Below, one piece after another: positions 25,635 through 34,516 of a stretch of 59,239 nucleotides of DNA (positions are counted from its first letter, which is position 1; the number at the start of each line of letters is the position of its first letter). Location: the NCBI RefSeq assembly GCF_013820765.1, contig NZ_JABJVM010000019.1, positions 1-59,239 on the forward strand, read 5' to 3'. The translations under genes and the position numbers were made by a program. The notes below the pieces were generated by a model that saw only the letters and a list, made by a program, of their open reading frames with translations, was not told the origin of the DNA and did no database searches. The DNA comes from Paenilisteria rustica. GTDB lineage: Bacteria > Bacillota > Bacilli > Lactobacillales > Listeriaceae.

Positions 25635-27986
25635 ATGCTCTATGAAATCGTAAAGCCAGCTGCAATAGTTGAACCTAAAGTATCAGTCGTTATTCCAGTA
25701 TATAATGTTATTCGCTACATTGATGAAACCATTGAATCTTTACTTAACCAAACGCTAAAAGAAGTGGAAATCGTGCTTGTGGACGATGGCTCTTCGGATG
25801 GTAGTTTAGAAAGAATTATCGAATTGGCGGCGGAACACGAGAATATTTGTGTTGTCAAAGAACCGAATGCGGGACCAGGAACAGCGCGTAATAACGGTTT
25901 GGCTGTTGCTCGTGGAAAGTATATTAGCTTTGTCGACTCCGATGATGTTTTACCAGAAAAAGCGTTGGAAATCATGTATCATGCGGCAGAATCTGAACAG
26001 GTTGGCGTCGTGACAGGGATTTCTGTAAGTTTTAACAGTAATCGCTCGTGGTTTATCGGCGGGCATTTCAAGAAAGGTGTCTTCAAGAAAGGCCGTAAAA
26101 CGCTTGTGAAGAACCCAGAAATGCTGTACACGCTTGGTCCATGTAATAAAATGTATCGCGCGGATGTGGTGAAAGATATACGTTTCCCTACATCTATTAA
26201 AGTTGCGGAAGATCACCCGTTTGTATTGGAAGCTTATTTGAAATCAGGCGATATCTATACCGTGGATGAGATTATTTACAATTATCGTGCGCGTGAGGAT
26301 GAGGGCGATGTGTCGCTATCCCAAATCGTGAAATCAGATCCATATGTGAGTTTTAAAGATATTATCGAGAGTACGAAACTGGCAGATCCGTTGTTCACGA
26401 AATATGTGACAAATCCGATTGCGCTTGGAAAAATTCGTACGGATTACTATGACCGCATTGTTTCGGCGGATATTTGGCCGGCATATAAGGGGATTATGAT
26501 GGAGGGTAACGCTGGGACACAAGTCAAGATGCTCGATTCCTTCTATGAATTAGTGGATTCGATGGATTTGAATCTTTACAATAGCCTCGGTGTGTTGCAA
26601 CGTTTGCTTACGTTTGAGACGATTAATCGCTATACGTTTATTAAGGAAAAAGCGCGCCCGAATTATTTGCGTGTGTTGAAATTGGCATATAGCAAATTGG
26701 ATCCGGGTTCGATGAATAAATTACTTTCTTCAGCATTCCCGCAAGAAGTCCGTGCCGGGCAAAAAGCGGCGAATCGTAATTCCGTTCAACCCATCTACAA
26801 TCGCCTGGCTGTTCGAAAAGCAGGAACGATTATTTCGGCTGGCTACAAAAAAGTAGTTGTCGGTTCTTGGAAAAAGGTGCAAGATATATCGCGTAATTTC
26901 TACGCACGTCGCATCGCTTTCCCAATTTACAAACTCGGTAAAAAACAAGATAAAATTGTCTTCCTAACGAATAAGCATGATGTGTTGGCTGATTCGTTCA
27001 AGGCAGTTTATGATGAAGTATTGAAGCAGAAGCCGGATTACGCGGTTGTTGGTTATTTGAAGCAACCAAAACGTTCGCTTCGTGAGCTTTTGTCGCTGTA
27101 TAAAGATGTGGCAACGGCGAAATATGTCTTTTTAGATGATTATTACCGTCAAATGTATGGTTTGACGACTGGCAGTGGCACCGAAGTTATTCAACTTTGG
27201 CATGCGGCTGGGGCGTTTAAGAAATTCGGATTTAGTTCGATCGGTTACGCGGACAGTAATACGGAGAGTTTTGAACGTGGGGCGCATAAGAATTATACGA
27301 AAGTTGTGGTGTCATCAAGCGAAATCGTGCCGTTTTATGCCGATGCATTCGATGTGCCTGAAAAAGATGTCATGCCTTTAGGTGTACCAAGAACGGATCG
27401 CTTTTTCAATGAGGATTACAAAGACTTTATCAAAGCTTCTTTCTTAGGGAAATATCCACATTTGAAGGGTAAAAAAATTATCACGTACGCGCCGACTTTC
27501 CGCGGTGGACCTGGTGAACGTCAAAACTTTGTGATGAACTTGAACATTCGTCGTTTGGCGGAGGAACTTGGTGATGAATACGCGCTTATTTTGAAAATGC
27601 ATCCATCGGTAACACGAGGCGTTGGTGTGCCGTTTGATTTGCAAGAATTTGCGTTTAATATGAGCCGTGAAGATATTAATGATGTCTTGATTAACACGGA
27701 TATTTTGATTACAGATTATTCATCGGTTGTCTTTGATTTCTCGATTATGGAGAAACCAGTGCTATTTTATGCCTATGATTTAGAGAACTATCTTGGCGAA
27801 CGTAATTTTTACTACGATTATGAAGAATTTGTCCCAGGCCCGATTGTCCGTACGAATGACGAGATAATTAGCGCAATCGAGACGAATGATTTTGACTTAG
27901 ATAAAGTACGTGCCTTCAAAAACCGCTTTTTCGATGATTTAGATGGTAAGGCGGCAGAGCGGATTGTACGCGAACTAATCAAATAA
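25635..27986 (+). CDS. Fusion of GT2 glycosyltransferase and CDP-glycerol/ribitol phosphotransferase
   Basis: 783 residues in two enzymes. Residues about 15-230 form a GT2 domain (VSVVIPVYNVIRYI, VLVDDGSSDGS, FVDSDD). A basic middle segment follows, then from about 420 a TagB/TagF-type glycerophosphotransferase domain (IQLWHAAGAFKKFG, GVPRTDRFF, ITYAPTFRG, ILITDYSSVVFDFS) with the catalytic His of WHA. It would add polyol-phosphate and sugar during wall teichoic acid synthesis; which acceptor it uses is unknown. The start has a GGGAGAAATAG site. It stands alone between its promoter and hairpin element C. Confidence 0.85.
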   Translation: MLYEIVKPAAIVEPKVSVVIPVYNVIRYIDETIESLLNQTLKEVEIVLVDDGSSDGSLERIIELAAEHENICVVKEPNAGPGTARNNGLAVARGKYISFVDSDDVLPEKALEIMYHAAESEQVGVVTGISVSFNSNRSWFIGGHFKKGVFKKGRKTLVKNPEMLYTLGPCNKMYRADVVKDIRFPTSIKVAEDHPFVLEAYLKSGDIYTVDEIIYNYRAREDEGDVSLSQIVKSDPYVSFKDIIESTKLADPLFTKYVTNPIALGKIRTDYYDRIVSADIWPAYKGIMMEGNAGTQVKMLDSFYELVDSMDLNLYNSLGVLQRLLTFETINRYTFIKEKARPNYLRVLKLAYSKLDPGSMNKLLSSAFPQEVRAGQKAANRNSVQPIYNRLAVRKAGTIISAGYKKVVVGSWKKVQDISRNFYARRIAFPIYKLGKKQDKIVFLTNKHDVLADSFKAVYDEVLKQKPDYAVVGYLKQPKRSLRELLSLYKDVATAKYVFLDDYYRQMYGLTTGSGTEVIQLWHAAGAFKKFGFSSIGYADSNTESFERGAHKNYTKVVVSSSEIVPFYADAFDVPEKDVMPLGVPRTDRFFNEDYKDFIKASFLGKYPHLKGKKIITYAPTFRGGPGERQNFVMNLNIRRLAEELGDEYALILKMHPSVTRGVGVPFDLQEFAFNMSREDINDVLINTDILITDYSSVVFDFSIMEKPVLFYAYDLENYLGERNFYYDYEEFVPGPIVRTNDEIISAIETNDFDLDKVRAFKNRFFDDLDGKAAERIVRELIK

Positions 27987-27993
27987 GCTCAGC

Positions 27994-28114
27994 CAGCGGG
28001 ACGACAAATAATCATTTCCGTCGTTAAAAGCTCCGTTCCAATGCTCGCGTACCTCAGTACGCTCCGCCTTGGTACTCGCTTTTGCCTAGGAACTAATCAT
28101 TTGTCGTCCCGCTG
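27994..28114. repeat. Element C copy 1: ~120-bp long hairpin
   Basis: Outer arms CAGCGGGACGACAAAT / ATTTGTCGTCCCGCTG pair perfectly and extend with a few mismatches to about 26 bp. Inner pairs include AAAAGC/GCTTTT and GCGTAC/GTACGC, the tip being GTACCTCAGTAC. There is no T tract. A second element with the same tip design (CGTAC, four bases, GTACGCTCCG) lies at 40069-40190. Long hairpins with this tip recur in Listeria-type genomes as I recall. Confidence 0.75.
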
Positions 28115-28202
28115 AGAGTTTGGAGATAGGGATAGGTTTCTACGAGGGATCTATGTTACAATGAAGCTATGAACATAAAAAACAGTTAAAGGAGATTAGA
28201 GA

Positions 28203-28916
28203 ATGATATACGCTCAAATTTTAGCTGGAGGAAAAGGTACGCGGATGGGAAATGTCAGCATGCCAAAACAATTTCTGTCCTTGAATGGTAAGCCAATTAT
28301 CGTACACACAGTTGAGAAATTTATTTTAAATAACCGTTTTGATAAGATTATTATTTCGTCTCCGAAAGAATGGATCAATCACGCGGAAGATAATATTAAG
28401 AAATACGTTTCTGATGATCGCGTTGTTGTCATCGAAGGCGGCACGGATCGTAACGAAACGATTATGAATGGGATTCGCTATATTGAGTCGAATTTTGGCT
28501 TAACGGATGAGGATGTCATTATTACGCATGACGCGGTACGCCCGTTCTTGACGCATCGGATTATTGAAGAGAACATTGATGCGGCGCTAGAAACCGGTGC
28601 GGTGGATACGGTCATTGAAGCGATTGACACGATTGTGGAGTCGTCGAATCATGATTTCATTACGGACATTCCGGTTCGTGACCACATGTACCAAGGCCAA
28701 ACGCCACAAAGTTTTAATATTAAGAAGCTATATAGCCATTATCAAGCGTTGTCCGCAGATGAAAAACAAATTTTGACGGATGCTTGTAAGATTTGCTTGC
28801 TCGCAGGAGACCGTGTGAAGCTCGTGAAGGGCGAAATCTTCAATATTAAGATTACAACGCCTTACGATCTAAAAGTGGCAAATGCGATCATTCAGGAGCG
28901 TATCGCCAATGATTAA
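28203..28916 (+). CDS. tarI: Ribitol-5-phosphate cytidylyltransferase
   Basis: 237 residues of the IspD-like family: [13 protein letters not shown] with PKQFL at the N-terminus, [18 protein letters not shown] and QTPQSFN. It makes CDP-ribitol from CTP and ribitol-5-phosphate for poly(ribitol phosphate) wall teichoic acid. IspD itself is close, but pairing with the ribulose-5-phosphate reductase gene, which overlaps its end, identifies TarI. The AGGAGAT site precedes ATG. Confidence 0.93.
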   Translation: MIYAQILAGGKGTRMGNVSMPKQFLSLNGKPIIVHTVEKFILNNRFDKIIISSPKEWINHAEDNIKKYVSDDRVVVIEGGTDRNETIMNGIRYIESNFGLTDEDVIITHDAVRPFLTHRIIEENIDAALETGAVDTVIEAIDTIVESSNHDFITDIPVRDHMYQGQTPQSFNIKKLYSHYQALSADEKQILTDACKICLLAGDRVKLVKGEIFNIKITTPYDLKVANAIIQERIAND

Positions 28917-29934
28917 CCAAGTATACCGACTAGTATCGGAGCGACAATTCGAAGTTGCCAATGTGGATGAGTCTTTGAATGAAGAAGTAGTCGTGGTTCG
29001 CCCAACGTATTTATCAATTTGTGCGGCAGATCAACGCTATTATACCGGTTCTCGCGGAAAAGAAATGCTCTCGAAGAAATTACCGATGGCGCTAATCCAC
29101 GAAGGAATCGGCGAAATCGTATATGATGCAACAAAAGAATTTAAACCAGGCACAAAAGTAGTGATGATTCCAAATACGCCAATGGAGACCGATCCAGTCA
29201 TCGATGAGAACTATTTGCGAACAAGCAAGTTCCGCTCGAGTGGCTATGATGGCCTGATGCAAGACTATGTGTTCATGCGTCGTGATCGTGTTGTCGTGCT
29301 ACCAGATGACGTCAATCCAAAAGTTGCCGCGTTTTCCGAGTTAATCTCCGTTGCCGTTCACGCGATTTTACGCTTTGATCAAAAAGCGAATGAAAACCGC
29401 GAATCGTTCGGCGTTTGGGGCGATGGAAATTTAGGATTTATTACAGCTTTAATATTGAAAAACTGGTATCCAGAAAGTAAAGTTTATATTTTTGGGAAAA
29501 CACCGTATAAATTGGATTTCTTCTCGTTTGTAGATGGTGCGTTTTCGATTGATAATATTCCAGCTGATTTAGTAATCGACCAAGCCTTTGAGTGCGCTGG
29601 TGGACGCGGAAGCCAATACGCCGTGAGTCAGATTATCGATTTGATTAAACCAGAAGGCACGATTTCGCTGTTGGGCGTTTCCGAATATCCGATTGAGTTC
29701 AACTCGCGGATGGTACTTGAAAAAGGTTTGACAGTATACGGAAGTAGCCGCAGTGGCCGCGTTGATTTCGAGAAGACAGTAGAGTTTTTGACGGAAAACA
29801 AGCGAGCTGTGGAGTATTTGCAAAACCTAGTTGGTGAAGTACACCAAGTGAAATGTATACAAGACGTGATTGAAGCATTCGAAGCAGATCTCCGCAGTCC
29901 GTGGGGTAAGAGTGTGATGGAATGGGGAATTTAA
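28909..29934 (+). CDS. tarJ: Ribulose-5-phosphate reductase
   Basis: 341 residues, medium-chain dehydrogenase family. [10 protein letters not shown], a metal-ligand Glu in LIHEGIGE, and a Rossmann region [15 protein letters not shown]. It reduces ribulose-5-phosphate to ribitol-5-phosphate with NADPH and works in complex with TarI. The ATG at 28909 overlaps the tarI stop by 8 bases and has CAGGAG just upstream inside tarI, so the pair is translationally coupled. Repeat A begins immediately after its stop codon. Confidence 0.93.
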   Translation: MINQVYRLVSERQFEVANVDESLNEEVVVVRPTYLSICAADQRYYTGSRGKEMLSKKLPMALIHEGIGEIVYDATKEFKPGTKVVMIPNTPMETDPVIDENYLRTSKFRSSGYDGLMQDYVFMRRDRVVVLPDDVNPKVAAFSELISVAVHAILRFDQKANENRESFGVWGDGNLGFITALILKNWYPESKVYIFGKTPYKLDFFSFVDGAFSIDNIPADLVIDQAFECAGGRGSQYAVSQIIDLIKPEGTISLLGVSEYPIEFNSRMVLEKGLTVYGSSRSGRVDFEKTVEFLTENKRAVEYLQNLVGEVHQVKCIQDVIEAFEADLRSPWGKSVMEWGI

Positions 29935-30178
29935 AGTGCTGAAACAGCCCGTTTAGCCTCGACAGAAATTGTTAGGGGGCGCAGTGAAAGTCCTCTTTGA
30001 CTTTTGCGGAGGCCACGAAATTTCCGAGAGGCTGGCTGTTGAAGCCGGATTCACTAAAGTGCTGAACGGGCTCGTTCAGCTCCGAAAAAATTTGTTAGGG
30101 GGCGCAGTAAAAGTCCTCAATTGACTTTTGCGGAGGCCACGAAAATTTCGAGGAGCTAGCCCGTGAAGCCAGATTCGG
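29935..30178. repeat. Repeat A, two tandem units, opposite orientation to the left array
   Basis: Two units starting AGTGCTGAA at about 29935 and 30058, each containing TTAGGGGGCGCAGT, CTTTTGCGGAGGCCACGAAA and GAAGCCGGATTC-type blocks, match the reverse complement of 1-390. The first unit starts right after the tarJ TAA. From here to 30743 there is no gene: an unmatched stretch (30179-30317), element B, a partial A, more spacer, and element B again. A GATGCAGAGCAAGGAA block occurs after both A copies. Confidence 0.85.
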
Positions 30179-30317
30179 AGACGCCGGAGTGTGATGCAGA
30201 GCAAGGAAGGCAGTCTCATTCCATTCCACTGCATATTGCTAAACAACGCGGTCTTAACAGAGCTAGACTCGTAGGCACTTGAATGTTCAGTGTGAGCTTT
30301 AATATTTATTTGCTTGT

Positions 30318-30427
30318 GGTTCTTAGATAGTCGTCAAAGAGCCACTGATGGATTACCTGCTCACTGCGTTCGCATGCATATTGAGGCTCTAAATCGGCAG
30401 GGGATGCCTCATAAGAGCCACAACATA
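30318..30427 (+). ncRNA. Element B copy 2
   Basis: Begins TTCTTAGATAGTCGTC and contains AAAGAGCCACTGATGG, GGATTACCTGCTC, TGCGTTCGCA (small hairpin) and GAGGCTCTAA. It then has GGCAGGGGATGCC (4-bp tip stem) and the closing arm AAGAGCC. The arms GGCTCT and AGAGCC are the same as in copy 1 while the tip sequence differs but still pairs. It ends where a partial repeat A begins. Confidence 0.55.
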
Positions 30428-30508
30428 GGGGGCGCAGTGAAAACCCTCTTTTGGTTTTTGCGGAGGCCACGAAATTTCCGAGAGGCTGGCTGTTGAAGCC
30501 GGATTCGG
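30424..30508. repeat. Repeat A, partial unit
   Basis: From AGGGGGCGCAGTGAAAAC to GAAGCCGGATTCGG: the second half of the A unit, lacking the AGTGCTGAA end. It is followed by the GATGCAGAGCAAGGAA block also seen after 30190. Confidence 0.8.
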
Positions 30509-30569
30509 AGATGATGCAGAGCAAGGAACGAATGCTCAATTCAGGCTCTTCGATATTGTTGATTGGCCA

Positions 30570-30680
30570 GTGATTCCTAATTTGGCGTCAAAGAGCCACT
30601 GATGGATTACCTGCTCACTGCGTTCACATGCATATTGAGGCTCTAAATCGGCAGGGGATGCCTCATAAGAGCCACAACAA
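30570..30680 (+). ncRNA. Element B copy 3, upstream of a GT2 gene
   Basis: Nearly identical to copy 2 across AAAGAGCC...AAGAGCCACAACA (one obvious change, TTCGCATG to TTCACATG), preceded by TTCCTAATTTGGCGTC. It ends 63 bases before the start of the next gene. Confidence 0.55.
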
Positions 30681-30689
30681 ATCTTTTCC

Positions 30690-30723
30690 AGGGTTATATC
30701 TCTTCTCCAAAGGATATAACCCT
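30690..30723 (+). promoter_or_regulatory. Hairpin just upstream of the GT2 ribosome binding site
   Basis: AGGGTTATATC (30690-30700) pairs perfectly with GATATAACCCT (30713-30723). There is no T tract. The ribosome binding site GGGGTG starts about 10 bases later. It could be a transcript-end or translation-control structure. Confidence 0.45.
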
Positions 30724-30743
30724 ATTCTAAATGGGGTGAATAA

Positions 30744-32123
30744 ATGAAATTTGCGATAATAATACCGTTCTATAACGCCGAGAATCGCTTAGAAATATCG
30801 GTGGAAAGTATCATCAAACAATCATACGGGTTTACCGAAAATATTCAAATCCTCCTTGTCAATGATGGCAGTACTGATAAAAGTGGGAACATTGCTGATT
30901 CATTAGTCAGAAAACATCCACAAAATATCTATCAAATCCATATCAAAAATGGTGGTCCGGCTCGTGCTCGAAATATTGGCTTAATGCATGTCAGAAAAGA
31001 TATTGATTTTGTTGGCTTTTTAGACGCGGATGATGTATATTCGTTACATATGATACGTGAAATGGCGCATTTTGCGGAAACGCACACGCAAGTCAATATG
31101 ATGGTTCCACCGTTTTATTATCTAGATGATTGGGGAACGCGCAAGAAAATCGGGGCGCATAAGTTGAATACGCGATTTGAGCAGGGGAGCCGTGTTGTTA
31201 ACATTTTAGAGGATTATAAGGCGATCCATTTTTATATCGGTGGAACTTTTTTGCGTTTTGATAGGTTGAAGCAATTGGCGTTTGATGAGTCGCTGCATTT
31301 TGGCGAGGATCAGCTGTTGATTACGAAAATGTTGTTGGATGATGAGGAATATGGCGTTGTTGCGGATGTTGGTTATTTTTACTATCGAGACATGAAAGAG
31401 AAGGGCTCGCTTGTGAATAAGTCGTGGCAGGATAAGTCGCGCTATCAGCCGTTTTTGGAGGCTGTTTATCAGAAGTATCTGCATGATTCGAAGGCGAAGT
31501 TTGGAACGGTTATTCCATATGTGCAATATTTGATTAGTTATCACGCGAAATTGTATTTTTATAAGGAGCATGTCTATTTTAAAGAGGTGCTGACGGAGGC
31601 GGAGCAAGCGGATTTTGTGACGGCGTTTCAGCTGATTTTTAGTGAGATTGAGGAGCGGTATGTGTGGGAACTTGATACACCGCAATCGGTGAAGGAAATG
31701 ATGTTGTCGCTTCGCAAAAATGGCTGGCCAGTTCGGTTTGAAACGGCGCCGCTTGTGGATATTCCGGTGGTTACGCTACGCAAAAAATGGCGTCCAAACG
31801 GGCATGCGGAACTTTTTTCGGATATCGAGGAATCACGTGTCGCTTTGCCTGAAAAAAGTTTCTTCGCGGCAAAAACGTTATTTTCAACTAAAAAAGCAGT
31901 AGTCGAGAAGCGTTCGGAGGATCAACTGATTTGGAATGTTGTTGTGCGACCTGCGGGAACGATTCGCACGGCAAAAATTCGCTTGAGACCTTGGGAACTG
32001 CGAGGCAAGTGGTTTTATCAAAATGAGAATCGGAAAGTGGAATTGGAACATTTCCGTTTAACGGCTGAGCTGAGGCAGAGAGTAAAACGGCGACTAAAGC
32101 TAAAACGAGCGCTGAATCAATAG
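30744..32123 (+). CDS. GT2 family glycosyltransferase
   Basis: 459 residues. The N-terminal GT-A domain starts KFAIIIPFYNAENRLEIS, with LLVNDGSTDKSGN and the metal-binding DADD. The C-terminal ~220 residues are basic with no recognised domain. It likely adds sugar to teichoic acid precursors or the linkage unit. ATG follows GGGGTG. The next gene starts 18 bases after its stop, and with the glycerophosphotransferases and tarD downstream it forms one wall-polymer operon. Confidence 0.85.
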   Translation: MKFAIIIPFYNAENRLEISVESIIKQSYGFTENIQILLVNDGSTDKSGNIADSLVRKHPQNIYQIHIKNGGPARARNIGLMHVRKDIDFVGFLDADDVYSLHMIREMAHFAETHTQVNMMVPPFYYLDDWGTRKKIGAHKLNTRFEQGSRVVNILEDYKAIHFYIGGTFLRFDRLKQLAFDESLHFGEDQLLITKMLLDDEEYGVVADVGYFYYRDMKEKGSLVNKSWQDKSRYQPFLEAVYQKYLHDSKAKFGTVIPYVQYLISYHAKLYFYKEHVYFKEVLTEAEQADFVTAFQLIFSEIEERYVWELDTPQSVKEMMLSLRKNGWPVRFETAPLVDIPVVTLRKKWRPNGHAELFSDIEESRVALPEKSFFAAKTLFSTKKAVVEKRSEDQLIWNVVVRPAGTIRTAKIRLRPWELRGKWFYQNENRKVELEHFRLTAELRQRVKRRLKLKRALNQ

Positions 32124-32141
32124 AGATAAGAGGGTCAACAG

Positions 32142-33296
32142 ATGGCAAAATTAATCCAAATGGTGTATTATTTTTTATTTCGATTAGCGGGATTGTTACC
32201 GCGAAAACAGAATTTGGTTATGTTTGAGAGTTTTTCAGGCAAACAATATAGCTGTAATCCGCGTGCGATTTATGAGTATATGCAGGAGCAGGAGCCAGAA
32301 TATACGTTATTGTGGAGTGTGAATCCGCGCTATACGAAGCTTTTTGAGGAGCATGGTGTTCCTTATGTGACGCGTTTTTCGGTGAAGTGGTTGTTTACGA
32401 TGGGGCGGGCGAAGTATTGGATTTCGAATAGTCGCTTGCCGCTGGAATTACCGAAGCCGAAAAAGACGGTATACGTGCAAACATGGCACGGGACGCCGCT
32501 TAAGAAGCTTGGTGTGGATATCGACGAGGTGCATATGCCTGGCCAGACGACGGCGCAATATAAGGATGATTTCGTGCGGGAAGCTGCAAAATGGGATTAT
32601 CTGATTTCGCCAAATGCATATTCAAGCAAGATTTTTCGGAGCGCGTTTGGGTATCATGGGGCGATGATTGAGTCGGGATACCCGCGAAATGATGTGCTTT
32701 TTAGTCCGGACAAGGAAACAATGATTGCTAAGATTCGTCAAAAACTCCAGATTCCGGATGGGAAAAAAGTGATTTTATATGCGCCGACGTGGCGAGATAA
32801 TGATTTTCATAAGGCTGGCGAATATAAATTTGACTTGAAATTCGATGTTGCACAAATGAAGGCGCGATTCGGTGAGGATGTTGTGTTGCTTGTTAGGATG
32901 CATTATTTGGTGGCGGAGCAGTTTGATTTTGCGCAATATGGTGATTTCATTCGGGATGCGTCGTCTTATGATGATATTCGCGATTTGTATTTGGTCAGTG
33001 ATATGCTGATTACGGATTATTCCTCGGTCTTTTTTGATTATGCGAATTTAGATCGGCCGATGATTTTCTTCACGTATGATTTGGCGGAATATCGTGATAC
33101 GCTACGAGGTTTTTATTTTGATTTCGAGAAAAATGCACCAGGTCCATTAGTGGAGACAAGTGAGCAGCTGATGGACGAAATAGCAACAATATTGGAGCAA
33201 CCAGCCAAGAGTAACAGCCAATTCTTCCAGCAATTTTGCGAATGGGAGGACGGGCACGCAGCGGAAAAAACTGTGAAAATCGTCTTTGAAAAGTAG
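32142..33296 (+). CDS. CDP-glycerol/ribitol phosphotransferase, TagF/TarL-like
   Basis: 384 residues, one glycerophosphotransferase domain preceded by a short amphipathic start. Catalytic blocks: QTWHGTPLKKLG (His), GYPRNDVL, ILYAPTWRDN, LLVRMHYLV, MLITDYSSVFFDYAN with the second catalytic Asp/Ser region, and APGPLV. WHGTPLK is typical of the TagF/TarF/TarL polymerase group rather than the TagB primase group, so it may extend or start the main chain; exact specificity is inferred. It is membrane-associated with no signal peptide. A short gap to its neighbours indicates one operon. Confidence 0.85.
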   Translation: MAKLIQMVYYFLFRLAGLLPRKQNLVMFESFSGKQYSCNPRAIYEYMQEQEPEYTLLWSVNPRYTKLFEEHGVPYVTRFSVKWLFTMGRAKYWISNSRLPLELPKPKKTVYVQTWHGTPLKKLGVDIDEVHMPGQTTAQYKDDFVREAAKWDYLISPNAYSSKIFRSAFGYHGAMIESGYPRNDVLFSPDKETMIAKIRQKLQIPDGKKVILYAPTWRDNDFHKAGEYKFDLKFDVAQMKARFGEDVVLLVRMHYLVAEQFDFAQYGDFIRDASSYDDIRDLYLVSDMLITDYSSVFFDYANLDRPMIFFTYDLAEYRDTLRGFYFDFEKNAPGPLVETSEQLMDEIATILEQPAKSNSQFFQQFCEWEDGHAAEKTVKIVFEK

Positions 33297-33305
33297 GTGT
33301 CAGTA

Positions 33306-34460
33306 ATGAAAAATGTAGCAATAAAACTGTATATGATGATGATTCGAGTGTTAGGTTTTGTGTTTGGGCGCTTTCCAGTGCAGCAAAAAGTGGTAATGCT
33401 GATTAGTTTTCCAGAGAATCCAGGAGCGATCTTGCGTGAAATGGAGAAATCGAACTTTATGCCAGAAACGATTGTTTTTTACGATCCGCGTTTAAATGTC
33501 GATGGAATGGCGCGAAATTTCATGCGTTCTTTGCCGAAAACAAACGGGAATCTATTCCGCTTGATGTTTCATCTGAGCACGGCAAAAGTAGTCGTGACGG
33601 ATAATTATTTTGCGGAATTGGCAGGCGTGAAATGGCGTGATTCTATGGAATGTATCCAAATGTGGCATGCGAATGGGGCGCTCAAGAAGTTTGGCTGGGA
33701 AGATAAAGCGGCGCAAAAACGTTCAGAGTCGGATAAAAAACGTTTTCAAGCGGTGTATAAGACTTTTTCGAAGGTGGTTGTTGGATCGGATGAGATGGGC
33801 GAGCTTTTCAAGCGTTCGTTTTTAGTCGATGATTCACAACTATTGAAGATAGGTGTACCGCGGACGGATTATTATTTTGATGAGGCCGCGTTAGATCAAA
33901 ACAAGCGTGCTGGGCTCGCGAAATATGCGATTCAAGATAAGAAAGTGCTTTTATACGCGCCGACTTTTCGTGATGAGGAATTGGCTGAGGCGAAGTTGCA
34001 TTTAGATGTGGCTGCGATGAAGATTGCGTTTGGGAAGGAATACAAATTGTTGTTGAAATTGCATCCGTCCATGTTGGCTGATTTGCCGAAGAAGGATGAC
34101 GATTTTTGTGTTTATATCGATAAGGAAACGGAGCTTGAGGCCCTATTACCAATGGTGGATGTGCTGATTACGGATTATTCTTCTATTCCTTTCGAGTTTG
34201 CTTTTTTTGAGAAGCCGATGATTTTCTTTGCGTATGATTTGGATGCGTATGATACGAGTCGAGGCTTGGCGGATGGCTATTTGGAGGAGATTCCAGGTCC
34301 GCTCTGCAAGACAACTGCGGAGGTCGTTACGGCGATACAAAAAACTGCTGTGGACGTGGAAGTAGTGCGAGAATTCGGTGCACGTTGGAATAAATATTCT
34401 GATGGCGAATCGAGTAAGCGTTTTGTCATGCTTTTACAAGAGGAACTGGAGCGAGAATAA
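33306..34460 (+). CDS. tarB: CDP-glycerol phosphotransferase, TagB/TarB-like
   Basis: 384 residues. IQMWHANGALKKFGW (catalytic His), GVPRTDYYF, LLYAPTFRDEE, LLLKLHPSM, VLITDYSSIPFEFAF and PGPLC. The WHA-GA-KKFG form and the length fit TagB/TarB, the primase that adds the first glycerol phosphate to the ManNAc-GlcNAc lipid. ATG at 33306 after AAGTAGGTG is preferred to GTG at 33297. It is directly followed by tarD, which makes the CDP-glycerol it needs. The symbol rests on motif style and context. Confidence 0.8.
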   Translation: MKNVAIKLYMMMIRVLGFVFGRFPVQQKVVMLISFPENPGAILREMEKSNFMPETIVFYDPRLNVDGMARNFMRSLPKTNGNLFRLMFHLSTAKVVVTDNYFAELAGVKWRDSMECIQMWHANGALKKFGWEDKAAQKRSESDKKRFQAVYKTFSKVVVGSDEMGELFKRSFLVDDSQLLKIGVPRTDYYFDEAALDQNKRAGLAKYAIQDKKVLLYAPTFRDEELAEAKLHLDVAAMKIAFGKEYKLLLKLHPSMLADLPKKDDDFCVYIDKETELEALLPMVDVLITDYSSIPFEFAFFEKPMIFFAYDLDAYDTSRGLADGYLEEIPGPLCKTTAEVVTAIQKTAVDVEVVREFGARWNKYSDGESSKRFVMLLQEELERE

Positions 34461-34516
34461 GCTGGCGAAATTGGCTTATTCTTGCTATACTAGGGACTAG
34501 GAAAGTTGGTGTGTTC

